Shown here: piece after piece, positions 18,662 through 27,322 of the stretch
Numbering within the stretch: the first letter of the stretch is position 1
Layout of the letters: the number at the start of each line of letters is the position of its first letter
Origin: Lentzea aerocolonigenes
GTDB lineage: Bacteria > Actinomycetota > Actinomycetes > Mycobacteriales > Pseudonocardiaceae
NCBI RefSeq assembly: GCF_000974445.1
Contig: NZ_BBOJ01000007.1
Location: 186,001 to 250,000, forward strand
DNA: 64,000 nucleotides
Direction of reading: 5' to 3'
Translations under genes and position numbers: made by a program
The notes under the pieces: model-generated
The model's database searches: none
The model's input: the letters and a program-made list of their open reading frames with translations, nothing else
What the model was told of the DNA's origin: nothing

Positions 18662-19605
18662 TTCCGGTACAACCCGTCTTCGCCGAAGGCGTGCGCCAGC
18701 TTGTTCGCACCCCAGATGAGCAGCAACGAGATGACGCTCTTGAACAGCCCCGCCGCCGCGCCGTAGCTGTAGTCGTTGGTGGCGATGCCGTAGTAGAACG
18801 AGAAGGTGTCCAGCACTTCGGCCGCGTCGTGGCCGACCGCCACCCGCTGGATCAGGAACTGCTCGAACCCGACGGTCAGCGCGTTGCCCAGGCGCAGCAC
18901 CAGCAGCAGCACGATGACCGAACGCAGACCGGGCAGCGTGATGTGCCACAACCGCCGCCACCGACCGGCTCCGTCGGCCGCCGCCGCCTCGTAGAGATCG
19001 GTGTTGATCGCGGCGAGCGCCGCCAGGAACACGATGATCCCCCAGCCGGCCTCCTTCCAGATCACCTGGGAGGTGACCAGGAGCGCGAAGCTGTCCGGGT
19101 CGGTCATGATGTCCCACGTGCCGATGTCGTTGTTGCGCAGGAAGTGGTTCACCGCGCCGGCACCGCCGAGCATCTGCTGGAAGATCGTGATCGCCAGCAC
19201 CCACGAGAAGAAGTGCGGCAGGTAGACCACGGACTGGATGAAGTTGCGGATCCGCAGGGACAGCACGGAGTTCAGCAGCAGCGCCAGCGCGATCGGGACC
19301 GGGAAGAACAGGATCAGCTGGACGAAGCTGAGGTACAGCGTGTTGCGCACCGCTCCCCAGAACAGCGGGTCGCCCATCAGCCGCTCGAACTGGTAGAAGC
19401 CCGCCCACGGGCTGTTCAGGACCCCGGCCAGCGGGTCGTACTCCTGGAAGGCGGTGACGAGCCCGAACAACGGCACGTAGTTGAAGGCCACCAGCAGGAG
19501 GACGGCGGGCACCGTCATCAGGATCAGCGACCGGTCGCGCCGCAACCTGATCCGCCAGTTCAGCCTCGCAGGCCGTTCCGCGCGGCCTGATCGGAGCGTG
19601 GTCAC
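18658..19605 (-). CDS. CUT1-type sugar ABC transporter permease (LplB-like)
   Basis: 315 residues from GTG 19605, whose GTGA overlaps the stop of the solute-binding protein; a longer form to 19647 is possible but would run 46 bases into that gene. Six membrane segments and the EAA loop EAAAADGAGRWRRLW are present. It forms the heteromeric channel with the 17684 product. Tight overlaps on both sides show that binding protein and both permeases are translated together. Confidence 0.9.
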   Translation of the reverse strand: MTTLRSGRAERPARLNWRIRLRRDRSLILMTVPAVLLLVAFNYVPLFGLVTAFQEYDPLAGVLNSPWAGFYQFERLMGDPLFWGAVRNTLYLSFVQLILFFPVPIALALLLNSVLSLRIRNFIQSVVYLPHFFSWVLAITIFQQMLGGAGAVNHFLRNNDIGTWDIMTDPDSFALLVTSQVIWKEAGWGIIVFLAALAAINTDLYEAAAADGAGRWRRLWHITLPGLRSVIVLLLVLRLGNALTVGFEQFLIQRVAVGHDAAEVLDTFSFYYGIATNDYSYGAAAGLFKSVISLLLIWGANKLAHAFGEDGLYRK

Positions 19606-21284
19606 TGTCCCGTGCCGAACTTCTGCAGGACGTTGTCGTTCATCCACTGGATCAGCCGGTCACCACCACCACTGGACTTCCAGGTCGTGGCCGCGTCCTT
19701 GAGGTCCTGGATCGACTTCTTGCCGTGGATGACGTCCTTCAGGGTGTCCTCGACGGGCTGCGCGGCGTCGGCCGTGGCCTGCGCCTGCGGCATGCTGATG
19801 TTCATGCCCCAGAAGACCGGCTTGGAGAGGGCCTTCACGTTGGCGGCCTGCCAGGCGGTCATGTCCTTGGTGACGTTCGGCGCGGACTGGTTGCTGATGA
19901 CCGCGGAAGGGGCGGCGAGGAACGGGTAGGTCTGGGCCTGGACCTCCTTCTGGCCCGCCTCCGTGGGCTTCGGCGCCCCGTTCTCCACGGTGAAGTGAGT
20001 GCCCTCGACCCCGAAGTTGACCATCGTGTACTCGGCGGACCCGAACGGCGCGGCCAGGTAGTTCGCGACGGCCAGCAGCTCCTCGATCTGCTCCTTCTTC
20101 AGGTTGGCGTTGAAGTAGCTGATGATGTCGGTGGCCGAACCCACGTCGACGCGGGGCGCGCTCTTGCCGTCCGCGGCGAAGAAGTTGAAGGCGCCGCGGC
20201 GGTAGTTCGGGTTGGCGGCCTGGCCGGACTGGTGGTCGGCGAGGTTCCACGCGCCGGTCCCGCCACCTCCGATGAGCGCCTTGCCGGCGTAGAACCGGGT
20301 GTTGCCGCCGGCGTTGTCGCCTGCCAGCGCGTCGGGGTGGATGTACCCGGCGACCGCGAGCTTGCGGTGCCAGTCCGCCGCGTCCAGGAACTCCTGCGTC
20401 TCGAACAGGTGGACGAGCTTCCCGTTGTCCACCTTCCACTTCAGCGGTGCGCCGAACGCCGTGTAGAAGTACCGGTACACGTCGTCGAACGCCCAGACGC
20501 CCGCCTTCGCGTCGGTGAGCTCCTTGCCGAGGTTCATCAGGTCGTCGGCCGACTTCACCTGGTCGGCCGTGATGCCCTTGGCCTCCAGCACGTCCCGCCG
20601 GTAGAAGATGCAGCCGGCGATCTTGTACCCGGTGGAGAACGCCGGGATCCCGTACAGCTTGTCGCCCCAGGCACCGGCCCGCCACGCGGCGGTGGGGATG
20701 GCCGCGAGGTTCGGGTACTTCTTGATGTTGTCACCGGACAGGTACGGCGTCAGGTCCGCGAGCTGGTTCCCGACGAGGCCGCCGGTGTTGAAGTTGGAGT
20801 TCCACCAGGCCGGCAGGTCGATCCAGTCGGGGAGCTTCTTCGCCGCGGTCATCGTCGGAATGATCGTGTTGTAGTTGTTGCCGTCGGCGGGCTTCATCTC
20901 GAGCTGGACGCCCAGCGCCTTGTTCATGGCCTGGTAGAAGGCGTTGTCGGCGGGCGGGATGGTTCCCCACAGGGGCGTGACCGCGGAGTACTTGCCGCCC
21001 TTGCCCGGCACTCCGGAGACCGTGGCGACCCGGTTGGCCGGGTAGCTCAGGAAGCCGGGATCCGTCATGACGTCGGGGCCGCCCGCCACGGAGGCGATGT
21101 CCGGCTTGATCGACGTGTTCGGCACGTAGGCCGGCAGCACGGCGTTGAGGCCTGACCCCGAGTTCACGCCGGCCCGTGACGGACCTCCTCCGCCACAGGC
21201 CGACAGCAGCGGTCCCATCGCGACAAGACCCGCGGCCGAGATCGTGGCGCTCAGAAAGTTCCTGCGGTTCAACTCCATGCCCAT
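19602..21284 (-). CDS. Lipoprotein solute-binding protein of a sugar ABC transporter (LipO-like)
   Basis: 560 residues. Combined Tat and lipoprotein signal: RRNFLSATISAAG then LLSACGGG, with the lipid-modified Cys at residue 29. The long (over 500 residue) family 1 binding protein type goes with the LplB/LplC-like permeases downstream and usually handles large oligosaccharides. ATG 21284 is preferred over the in-frame ATG 21278 because AAGGA lies 11 bases upstream. First gene of the nine-gene operon that runs to the GH5 gene; its promoter region carries a LacI-type operator at 21314-21327. Confidence 0.92.
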   Translation of the reverse strand: MGMELNRRNFLSATISAAGLVAMGPLLSACGGGGPSRAGVNSGSGLNAVLPAYVPNTSIKPDIASVAGGPDVMTDPGFLSYPANRVATVSGVPGKGGKYSAVTPLWGTIPPADNAFYQAMNKALGVQLEMKPADGNNYNTIIPTMTAAKKLPDWIDLPAWWNSNFNTGGLVGNQLADLTPYLSGDNIKKYPNLAAIPTAAWRAGAWGDKLYGIPAFSTGYKIAGCIFYRRDVLEAKGITADQVKSADDLMNLGKELTDAKAGVWAFDDVYRYFYTAFGAPLKWKVDNGKLVHLFETQEFLDAADWHRKLAVAGYIHPDALAGDNAGGNTRFYAGKALIGGGGTGAWNLADHQSGQAANPNYRRGAFNFFAADGKSAPRVDVGSATDIISYFNANLKKEQIEELLAVANYLAAPFGSAEYTMVNFGVEGTHFTVENGAPKPTEAGQKEVQAQTYPFLAAPSAVISNQSAPNVTKDMTAWQAANVKALSKPVFWGMNISMPQAQATADAAQPVEDTLKDVIHGKKSIQDLKDAATTWKSSGGGDRLIQWMNDNVLQKFGTGQ

Positions 21285-21313
21285 GGCGGAACCGATCCTT
21301 CGTCGTCGAAGTG

Positions 21314-21327
21314 TCGAAGCGCTTAAA
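21314..21327. promoter_or_regulatory. LacI-type operator, transport/glycosidase operon promoter
   Basis: TCGAAGCGCTTAAA matches 11 of 14 positions of the palindrome TCGAAGCGCTTCGA. It lies 30 bases upstream of the binding-protein start and just downstream of a possible minus-strand TTGTTA-N17-TAACCT promoter (21338-21371), a position that would block transcription when occupied. Confidence 0.65.
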
Positions 21328-21402
21328 CAGATGATGGGCAGGTTAGTGACGCAGCTCCCACTTAACAAGACCGTTGACAGCGGAAACCCAAGCGTGCCAC
21401 CG

Positions 21403-21416
21403 TCGAAACGCTTCAC
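21403..21416. promoter_or_regulatory. LacI-type operator, GH3 promoter
   Basis: TCGAAACGCTTCAC differs from the TCGAAGCGCTTCGA palindrome at three positions. It lies 28 bases upstream of the GH3 start. With the site at 21314 it gives each divergent promoter in the 160-base gap its own operator, or a pair for looping. Confidence 0.6.
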
Positions 21417-21444
21417 CGCTAGCTCCGACCTGAGGGGTTACCAA

Positions 21445-24276
21445 GTGGTTTCCGAGTCCGTGTTCGCCGCCGAGACCCTGCCGTTCCGCGACCCCGCGCT
21501 GTCGACGCGCAAGCGCATCGACGATCTGCTCGGGCGGCTGACGCTCGACGAGCGGATCGCGATGCTGCACCAGTACTCACCGGCCGTGCCGCGGCTGGGC
21601 GTCGCCGCGTTCCGCACGGGCAGCGAGGCACTGCACGGCGTCGCCTGGCTCGGTGTCGCCACCGTGTTCCCGCAGGCGGTCGGGCTGGGCGCGACCTGGG
21701 ACGAGGACCTGGTGCACCGCGTCGCCGAGGCCACGTCGGTCGAGCTCAGGGCGTTCCACTACCACCGCCCGACGGCGATCGGCACGGGCCGGAACAGCCT
21801 CCAGGCGTGGGCGCCGGTGCTGAACCTGCTGCGCGACCCGAGGTGGGGCCGCAACGAGGAGGGCTACTCCGAGGACCCGCTGCACACCGCGCGCCTCGGC
21901 ATCGCGTTCTGCCGCGGGATGACGGGCGACCACCACCGGTTCCTGCGCACGGCGACCGTGCTGAAGCACTACCTGGCCTACAACAACGAGGACGACCGCT
22001 GCGTCACGTCCTCGGGTGTGCGCCCGCGCGTGCTGCAGGAGTACGACCTCGCGGCCTTCCGCCCCGTGATCGCCTCCGGTGCCGCGACCGGGGCCATGGC
22101 CGCGTACAACCTGGTCAACGGCCGTCCGTGCCACGTCACCCCGCTCATCGAGACGGAGCTGCGGCGCTGGGCGGAGCCGACCGGGCACGAGCTGTTCGTG
22201 GTCAGCGACGCCGAGGCACCGTCCAACCTGGTCGACCCCGAGCACTACTTCGACGACCACGCGGAGTCGCACGCCGCCGCGCTGAAGGCCGGCATCGACA
22301 GCTTCACCGACCACGGCGAGGACAGCGGCACCCCGATCGGCAGGCTGCGCGAGGCGCTCGACCGCGGCCTGATCGACTCCGCTGACGTGGACCGCGCGGT
22401 GCGGCGGCAACTGGAGATCCGCTTCCGCCTCGGCGAGTTCGACCCCGATCTCGACCCCTACGCCTCGATCGGTCCCGAGGTCATCGACTCCCCCGGACAC
22501 CGCGCCCTCGCGCTGGAGGCCGCGACCGAGTCGATCGTGTTGCTGCGCAACGAAGGCCTCCTGCCGCTGCAAGGCGCCCCGCGGATCGCCGTGATCGGTC
22601 CGCTCGCGGACACGTTGTGCGAGGACTGGTACAGCGGCACGCTGCCGTACCAGGTGACGGTCGCGGGCGGGCTCCAGGCGGTGCTCGGTGACCGCGGCGG
22701 CGCGGTGGTCGTGGCCGACGGCGCCGACCGGGTCGCGCTGCGCTCGCGCACGAGCGGCGAACTGCTCGGCAAGACCGCGTTCGACGTCGTCGACTGGGGC
22801 GACGGCGTGCTGACGTTCAAGTCGGTGGAGAACGGCCGCTACCTGAGCCTCAAGCGCGAGGACGGCTCGCTCGCCGCGGACCAGGAGCAGATCAAGAGCT
22901 GGGACGTCTGCGAGACGTTCCGCCTGGTGCCGGTGGACGACTCGGTGTTGTTCCAGAACGTGTTCACGGGCCGGTACGCCGTCGTCGACCCCGTCGACGG
23001 CCGGGTCAGCCTCACCGCGGAGACGCCGGAAGCCGCCGAACGGTGGGAGCACGAGCTCCTGCGCGACGGCACCGCCGAGGCGCTCGCGGCCGCCGTGTCC
23101 GCCGACGTGGCCGTGGTCGTCCTCGGCAACCACCCGCTCATCCACGGCCGCGAGACCGAGGACCGCAGGAGCATCGCGCTGCCCGCCTCCCAGGACTCGC
23201 TGCTGCGCGCGGTCGCGGGCGTCCGCGAGGACACCGCGCTGGTGGTGATGAGCAGCTACCCCTACGCCCTGGACTGGGCGGACGAGCACCTGCCCGCCGT
23301 GGTGTGGACGTCCCACGGCGGGCAGGAGACAGGCCGGGCGCTGGCGGCGGTCCTGCTGGGCGAGGCCGAACCGTCCGGGCGGCTGCCGCAGACGTGGTAC
23401 CGCGGCGACGACGAGCTCCCGCACCCCCTCGACTACGACATCATCAAGGCGGGCTGGACCTACCAGTACCACCGCACCGCGCCGCTGTACCCGTTCGGCC
23501 ACGGCCTGTCCTACACGTCGTTCGCCCACCGCGATCTGATCTTGTCGTCGGACACGATCACTCAGCACAGCTCCGTCGACGTCTCGGTGACGGTGACCAA
23601 CACCGGTTCGCGGGCCGGCAGCGAGGTCGTCCAGCTCTACGTCCGCGCCCTCGGCGCCCGCTACGAGGCCCCGCGGCTGCGGCTGGCCGACTTCCGCAAG
23701 GTCAGGCTCGACGCGGGTGAGAGCCGCGTGCTGACGTTCCGGCTGCCGGCCGACCAGCTGGCCCACTGGGACGTGGCGACCGGCGGCTTCACCGTCGATC
23801 CCGGCGCCCACGAGGTCCTGGTGGCCCGTTCCGCCGACGACGTGGTGCTCACGGCGCCGCTGACCGCGGTGGGCCCGCCTCCCGCTCCTCGCGCAGCTGT
23901 CGACCACCGCGTGCTCGCGGCCGACTTCGACGACTACGAGGGCGCGACCCTGGTCGACGCGACCCTGACTTCCGGAGACGCCGTCACCGCGGCGGGTTCG
24001 CCGGCGACGCTGTGGTTCCGGTCCGTCGACCTGTCCGGTGCCGTCCGGGTCGAGGCGGAAGTGGCCTGGGACAACGGTGATCCGGCCGAACGGCTGGAGT
24101 TCTGGGCGGGCGAGGAGCTGCTGGCGTCGCTCCCGGTGCCGGTGACCGGCGGCCGCTACACGTGGGCGACCGCGGCGGCCTCCCTCGAGGTGCCGGCGGA
24201 GGGGGTGCACGACCTGAAGGTGGTGCTGCACGGCACGTTCCGGCTGGAGGCTTTCCGGTTCTCCGCGGCCGGGTGA
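21445..24276 (+). CDS. GH3 beta-glycosidase with an inserted beta-trefoil (fascin-like) domain
   Basis: 943 residues, no signal peptide. The GH3 barrel carries nucleophile Asp255 in FVVSDAEAP; the alpha/beta sandwich carries the probable acid/base in GRETEDRRSIALP. Between them sits an insertion of about 100 residues (about 430-535; RVALRSRTSGELLGKTAF, FKSVENGRYLSLKRE, FQNVFTGRYAVV) with the repeat pattern of a beta-trefoil/fascin-like fold. A fibronectin-III-like domain (VDVSVTVTNTGSRAGSEVVQLY) and a C-terminal CBM6-like sandwich follow. GTG 21445 has GAGGGG seven bases upstream. Beta-glucosidase or beta-xylosidase activity is likely. Divergent from the transporter operon and probably under the same LacI control. 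Confidence 0.9.
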   Translation: MVSESVFAAETLPFRDPALSTRKRIDDLLGRLTLDERIAMLHQYSPAVPRLGVAAFRTGSEALHGVAWLGVATVFPQAVGLGATWDEDLVHRVAEATSVELRAFHYHRPTAIGTGRNSLQAWAPVLNLLRDPRWGRNEEGYSEDPLHTARLGIAFCRGMTGDHHRFLRTATVLKHYLAYNNEDDRCVTSSGVRPRVLQEYDLAAFRPVIASGAATGAMAAYNLVNGRPCHVTPLIETELRRWAEPTGHELFVVSDAEAPSNLVDPEHYFDDHAESHAAALKAGIDSFTDHGEDSGTPIGRLREALDRGLIDSADVDRAVRRQLEIRFRLGEFDPDLDPYASIGPEVIDSPGHRALALEAATESIVLLRNEGLLPLQGAPRIAVIGPLADTLCEDWYSGTLPYQVTVAGGLQAVLGDRGGAVVVADGADRVALRSRTSGELLGKTAFDVVDWGDGVLTFKSVENGRYLSLKREDGSLAADQEQIKSWDVCETFRLVPVDDSVLFQNVFTGRYAVVDPVDGRVSLTAETPEAAERWEHELLRDGTAEALAAAVSADVAVVVLGNHPLIHGRETEDRRSIALPASQDSLLRAVAGVREDTALVVMSSYPYALDWADEHLPAVVWTSHGGQETGRALAAVLLGEAEPSGRLPQTWYRGDDELPHPLDYDIIKAGWTYQYHRTAPLYPFGHGLSYTSFAHRDLILSSDTITQHSSVDVSVTVTNTGSRAGSEVVQLYVRALGARYEAPRLRLADFRKVRLDAGESRVLTFRLPADQLAHWDVATGGFTVDPGAHEVLVARSADDVVLTAPLTAVGPPPAPRAAVDHRVLAADFDDYEGATLVDATLTSGDAVTAAGSPATLWFRSVDLSGAVRVEAEVAWDNGDPAERLEFWAGEELLASLPVPVTGGRYTWATAAASLEVPAEGVHDLKVVLHGTFRLEAFRFSAAG

Positions 24277-24280
24277 GACC

Positions 24281-24670
24281 GGTGGCCCGCCGAACCGGCG
24301 GTGGCGGGCCACCACCTTTCCCCTCTGCCAGAGTCGCTGGGCAGAGGCGGGGTGGCTCCGTCCCTGGAGGGCCCACCCCTTCTGCCTGGGCCACCGGGCA
24401 GAGCCGGGGTGGCGCGTCCACCCCTTCTGCCAGGCCACTGGCGGAAACCGGGTGGCCCGTCCCTGGCGGGAGGCGGGCCACCCACTTCATCTCCTCTGCC
24501 GGGGCACAGCCGGCAGAGGCCGGTGGCCCGCCGAACCGGCGGTGGCGGGCCACCACCCTTCCTCTCCACGTCACCGGGAGAGGGCCGGGCGGCCCGTCCC
24601 TGGCGGGCGACGGGCCGCCCCCAGGCGTCTGCGAGTACCACCGACCTTCGAGTTCGTGGTACTCGCAGAC
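24281..24670 (+). repeat. Array of twelve consecutive hairpins between the GH3 and esterase genes
   Basis: The whole 421-base gap is filled by back-to-back inverted repeats: H1 24281-24313 (11-bp stem), H2 24322-24347 (8), H3 24349-24379 (7 or more), H4 24381-24402 (9, GCCA loop), H5 24406-24424 (7), H6 24425-24446 (9, GCCA loop), H7 24450-24483 (10), H8 24493-24519 (10), H9 24522-24554 (11), H10 24561-24583 (7), H11 24587-24620 (11), H12 24627-24670 (15). Odd hairpins have GGTGG...CCACC-type stems; even ones up to H10 have TCTGCC...GGCAGA-type stems. H1 and H9 share an identical 38-base block. Several stem differences are compensated on the other arm. Function unknown: termination, mRNA protection or a repetitive DNA element are all possible. 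Confidence 0.85.
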
Positions 24671-24697
24671 GTCCACACCACCTTCGAAGGAGCCTCG

Positions 24698-25666
24698 ATG
24701 CCGTTGACCGACCTCAGCCTCGACGAGCTCGTCCAGTACCGCCCGGACCTGCCCGGCCCGCAGGACTTCGACGCGTTCTGGGACCGCACCCTCGCCGAGG
24801 CCCGCGCCGCCGGTGGCGCGGTCAAGGCCGACCGGGTCACCGACCACCTGCTGCGCACGGTCGACGTCGACGACGTCCGCTTCCCCGGTTGGAACGGCGA
24901 ACCGGTGGCCGCCTGGCTGCTGCGGCCGCGCGGCGTCGAGGGACCGCTGCCCGTCGTCGTCTCGTTCATCGGCTACAGCGGTGGCCGCGGCCTGCCGACC
25001 GACCACCTGCTCTGGCCGTCCGCCGGGTACGCCCAGCTCGTGGTCGACAGCCGGGGCCAGGGCCACGACACCCCGGACCGCGACCCGGGAGGCCCGCAGT
25101 GGGTCAAGGGTTTCCTGACCAGGGGCATCGACTCGCCGGAGAACTACTACTACCGGCGGCTCATGACCGACTGCGTGCGCGCCGTCGACGCGGTGGCCGA
25201 GCTGCCGGGGCTGGACCGGGAACGGGTGATCGCCGCCGGCGGCAGCCAGGGCGGCGGGCTGGCGCTCGCGGTGGCAGGGCTGACCCGCGTCGCGGCCGTG
25301 ATGCCGGACGTGCCGTTCCTGTGCCATTACCGGCGGGCCGCGGACGTGTGCGGCGAAGGGCCGTACCAGGAGCTGGCCGAGTACCTGCGCTGGCACAGCA
25401 GGCATCTCGTGGAACCGGCCTTCGCCACCCTCTCCTACTTCGACGGCGTCCACTTCGCGCAACGGGCGACGGCGCCGGCGTTGTTCAGCGTCGGGCTGAT
25501 GGACCCGATCTGCCCACCGTCCACTGTGTACGCCGCGTTCAACCGGTACGCGGGCGACGACCGGACCATGACCGTGTGGCCGTTCGCCGACCACGGCGGT
25601 GGGTACGGCTCGAACCCGGTCGCGCAACTGGAGTGGTTGCGCGACCGCGGTCTGGGCGTCAGCTAG
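24698..25666 (+). CDS. axeA: Acetyl-xylan esterase / cephalosporin-C deacetylase family hydrolase
   Basis: 322 residues, no signal peptide; the length is normal for the AXE1 family of alpha/beta hydrolases. The catalytic triad is visible: Ser183 in AAGGSQGGG, Asp269 in GLMDPICPP and His299 in FADHGGG. The RGQG and W residues of the family are also present (VDSRGQGHD). It should remove acetyl groups from imported xylo-oligosaccharides. ATG 24698 follows AAGGAG at 5 bases; the ribosome site is itself part of the palindrome CCTTCGAAGG, downstream of the 12-hairpin array. Its 3' end overlaps that of trpC by 8 bases. Confidence 0.9.
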   Translation: MPLTDLSLDELVQYRPDLPGPQDFDAFWDRTLAEARAAGGAVKADRVTDHLLRTVDVDDVRFPGWNGEPVAAWLLRPRGVEGPLPVVVSFIGYSGGRGLPTDHLLWPSAGYAQLVVDSRGQGHDTPDRDPGGPQWVKGFLTRGIDSPENYYYRRLMTDCVRAVDAVAELPGLDRERVIAAGGSQGGGLALAVAGLTRVAAVMPDVPFLCHYRRAADVCGEGPYQELAEYLRWHSRHLVEPAFATLSYFDGVHFAQRATAPALFSVGLMDPICPPSTVYAAFNRYAGDDRTMTVWPFADHGGGYGSNPVAQLEWLRDRGLGVS

Positions 25667-26447
25667 CGGAGCCGATGAACTCGCGCACCGACGACCGCGG
25701 ATCACCCGACCGCACCAGCGCCTCCCCCACGAGCACGACGTCCGCGCCCCACCCGTGGTACTCCGCGACGTCCTCGGGCCCCGTCACCCCGGACTCCGCG
25801 ACCCGGACCGAACCCTCGGGCAGGTGAGGGGCCAGCTTCTGGAAGACCGCGCGGTCGACCTCCAACGTCGTCAGGTCGCGCGCGTTCACCCCGATGACCT
25901 CGGCGCCGATCGAGGCCGCCCGCGCCAGCTCGTCCTCCGTGTGCACCTCGACCAGCGGGGTGAGGCCGAGCTCGCGGGCCAGGCCGTGCAGCTCCTCCAG
26001 CTGGCCGCCGGGCAGCGAGACCACCATGAGCAACGCGAGGTCCGCGCCCCACGCCCGCGCCTCCCAGAGCTGGTACGGCGTGACGATGAAGTCCTTGCGC
26101 AGCACGGGAACGCCGACGCGCGCCCGGACGGCGGCGAGGTCGTCGAGGGAGCCGCCGAACCGGCGCTGCTCGGTGAGCACGCTGATCGCCGCCGCGCCGC
26201 CCGCCGCGTAGTCCGCGGCCAGCGCCGCCGGGTCCGCGATGGTGGCGAGCTCGCCCTTGCTGGGGCTCTTGCGCTTCACCTCGGCGATGATCGACACACC
26301 GGGCGCGCGGAACGCCGGCAGCGGGTCGAGGGCGGGCGGTGCGTCCGCGGCGCGTGCCTTCACCTCGGCGAGCGGGAGCTCGCTCTGCCGCCCCGCCAGA
26401 TCCTCGCGCACACCTGCCAGGATCCCGTCCAGCACCGTCACGATCAT
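25659..26447 (-). CDS. trpC: Indole-3-glycerol-phosphate synthase
   Basis: 262 residues, full length. The catalytic motifs are intact: [47 protein letters not shown] and AESGV. It closes the indole ring in tryptophan synthesis. ATG 26447 has AAAGGG just upstream. The gene stands alone among polysaccharide genes, with no other trp gene beside it, and converges on the esterase gene with overlapping 3' ends. It may be the main copy outside a split trp operon or a second copy. Confidence 0.95.
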   Translation of the reverse strand: MIVTVLDGILAGVREDLAGRQSELPLAEVKARAADAPPALDPLPAFRAPGVSIIAEVKRKSPSKGELATIADPAALAADYAAGGAAAISVLTEQRRFGGSLDDLAAVRARVGVPVLRKDFIVTPYQLWEARAWGADLALLMVVSLPGGQLEELHGLARELGLTPLVEVHTEDELARAASIGAEVIGVNARDLTTLEVDRAVFQKLAPHLPEGSVRVAESGVTGPEDVAEYHGWGADVVLVGEALVRSGDPRSSVREFIGSAS

Positions 26448-26463
26448 GCCCTTTCGTCGGCGA

Positions 26464-26507
26464 ACACCTGCTCCCAGCTTGCCGTACGGGCAGCCGGGAG
26501 CAGGTGT
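26464..26507. terminator. Hairpin terminator after the GH12 gene
   Basis: ACACCTGCTCCC (26464-26475) pairs perfectly with GGGAGCAGGTGT (26496-26507) around a 20-base loop. It lies 14 bases beyond the GH12 stop and 17 bases upstream of the trpC start, so it should isolate trpC from GH12 read-through. Confidence 0.7.
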
Positions 26508-26520
26508 CGCCTCTCCGGCC

Positions 26521-27213
26521 TCAGCCGAACGAGACGGAGTAGCTGTTGGTGTTGAAGTTGAGGCCACCGCTCGACGAGGTGATCTCGTAGCCGAACTGCA
26601 CCGCGCCGACCGTCACGTCGCCGAACCAGCCGCGGCCGCGGATCCAGTCCATCACCGCCTTGACGTCGACCTGGCCGGCCCCGGTGTTGGAGGTGCGCAC
26701 GAACGAGAACACCTGGTTCGCGCCGTTCGAGCCGCGGTAGACGTTCCAGCTGTGCCCGCCCACCGAGACCGACGCCTGCCAGGACCCGATCGGGCCGACG
26801 GCGCCGACCTTGTTCATCCACAGCATGATCTCGTAGGCGTTGTTGTCGGCCCAGATGTCGTACGCGGTCGTGTAGGCGCCGGCGTTCGGGTACGAGACGT
26901 TGAAGCTGCTCGACAGGCTTCCGAGTGAGCTCAGCCTCCGGTTCACCATCCTCTCCGAATGCGGGTACGCCTTGATCCCGCCGGTGTTGGGATGGTTCGC
27001 CCAAACGCCCCAGTTGCTGTAGGAGTTCGCCCAGATCGTCTGGGGGCCGTAGCCGCTTCCCCAGATGTTGTTGCGCACCGTGTAGCCGCCGTTCGACCAG
27101 GTTCCCCACCTGTCGGAGGAGCTCCAGGTAGCCGCCTGCGCGGTGCCCGCAGCCACGGAAACCGTCAGCACGGCCGCCATCGCGACAATCAGCGCACGCA
27201 TCAGTTTGTTCAT
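26521..27213 (-). CDS. Secreted GH12 endo-beta-1,4-glucanase / xyloglucanase
   Basis: 230 residues. A Sec signal ending AAGTAQA precedes a compact GH12 jelly roll starting [12 protein letters not shown]. The nucleophile Glu128 in NAYEIMLW and the acid/base Glu210 in FGYEITSS are in the expected context, and [13 protein letters not shown] is a GH12 signature. No binding module is attached. It would cut the glucan backbone outside the cell. ATG 27213 follows GGAAGGGAAG. Own promoter, with a LacI-type operator 51 bases upstream. Confidence 0.92.
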   Translation of the reverse strand: MNKLMRALIVAMAAVLTVSVAAGTAQAATWSSSDRWGTWSNGGYTVRNNIWGSGYGPQTIWANSYSNWGVWANHPNTGGIKAYPHSERMVNRRLSSLGSLSSSFNVSYPNAGAYTTAYDIWADNNAYEIMLWMNKVGAVGPIGSWQASVSVGGHSWNVYRGSNGANQVFSFVRTSNTGAGQVDVKAVMDWIRGRGWFGDVTVGAVQFGYEITSSSGGLNFNTNSYSVSFG

Positions 27214-27263
27214 CGAACTTCCCTTCCGCACCTCATTGAACGGAATTCGCGCCGCCACAGGAT

Positions 27264-27277
27264 TCGAAGCGGTTCGC
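27264..27277. promoter_or_regulatory. LacI-type operator, GH12 promoter
   Basis: TCGAAGCGGTTCGC agrees with 12 of 14 positions of TCGAAGCGCTTCGA. It is in the 109-base gap between the LacI gene at 27323 and GH12, 51 bases upstream of the GH12 start, next to an AT-rich stretch (ATTTAAAGTAACAT) that could be the core promoter. Confidence 0.65.
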
Positions 27278-27322
27278 TCGATTTAAAGTAACATCGAAAT
27301 CATCGAACACAACCGCACGAAA

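Noticed and set aside
16611..21284. A missing ATPase of the sugar transporter hidden in the operon
   Set aside because: No Walker motifs were found in any frame here; the operon really has only SBP and two permeases.
21374..21402. TTGACA at 21374 as the -35 box of GH3
   Set aside because: No acceptable -10 element 16-18 bases downstream; the hexamer alone is too weak.
21577..24438. A 953-residue minus-strand frame opposite GH3
   Set aside because: Low-complexity composition and antisense to an intact GH3 enzyme.
24281..24670. The hairpin array as a CRISPR
   Set aside because: Units vary in length and sequence, there are no unique spacers of constant size and no cas genes.
24301..24700. Small proline/glycine/arginine-rich proteins encoded in the hairpin array
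   Set aside because: Open frames exist on both strands, but they only mirror the inverted repeats; no start with a ribosome site and no protein character.
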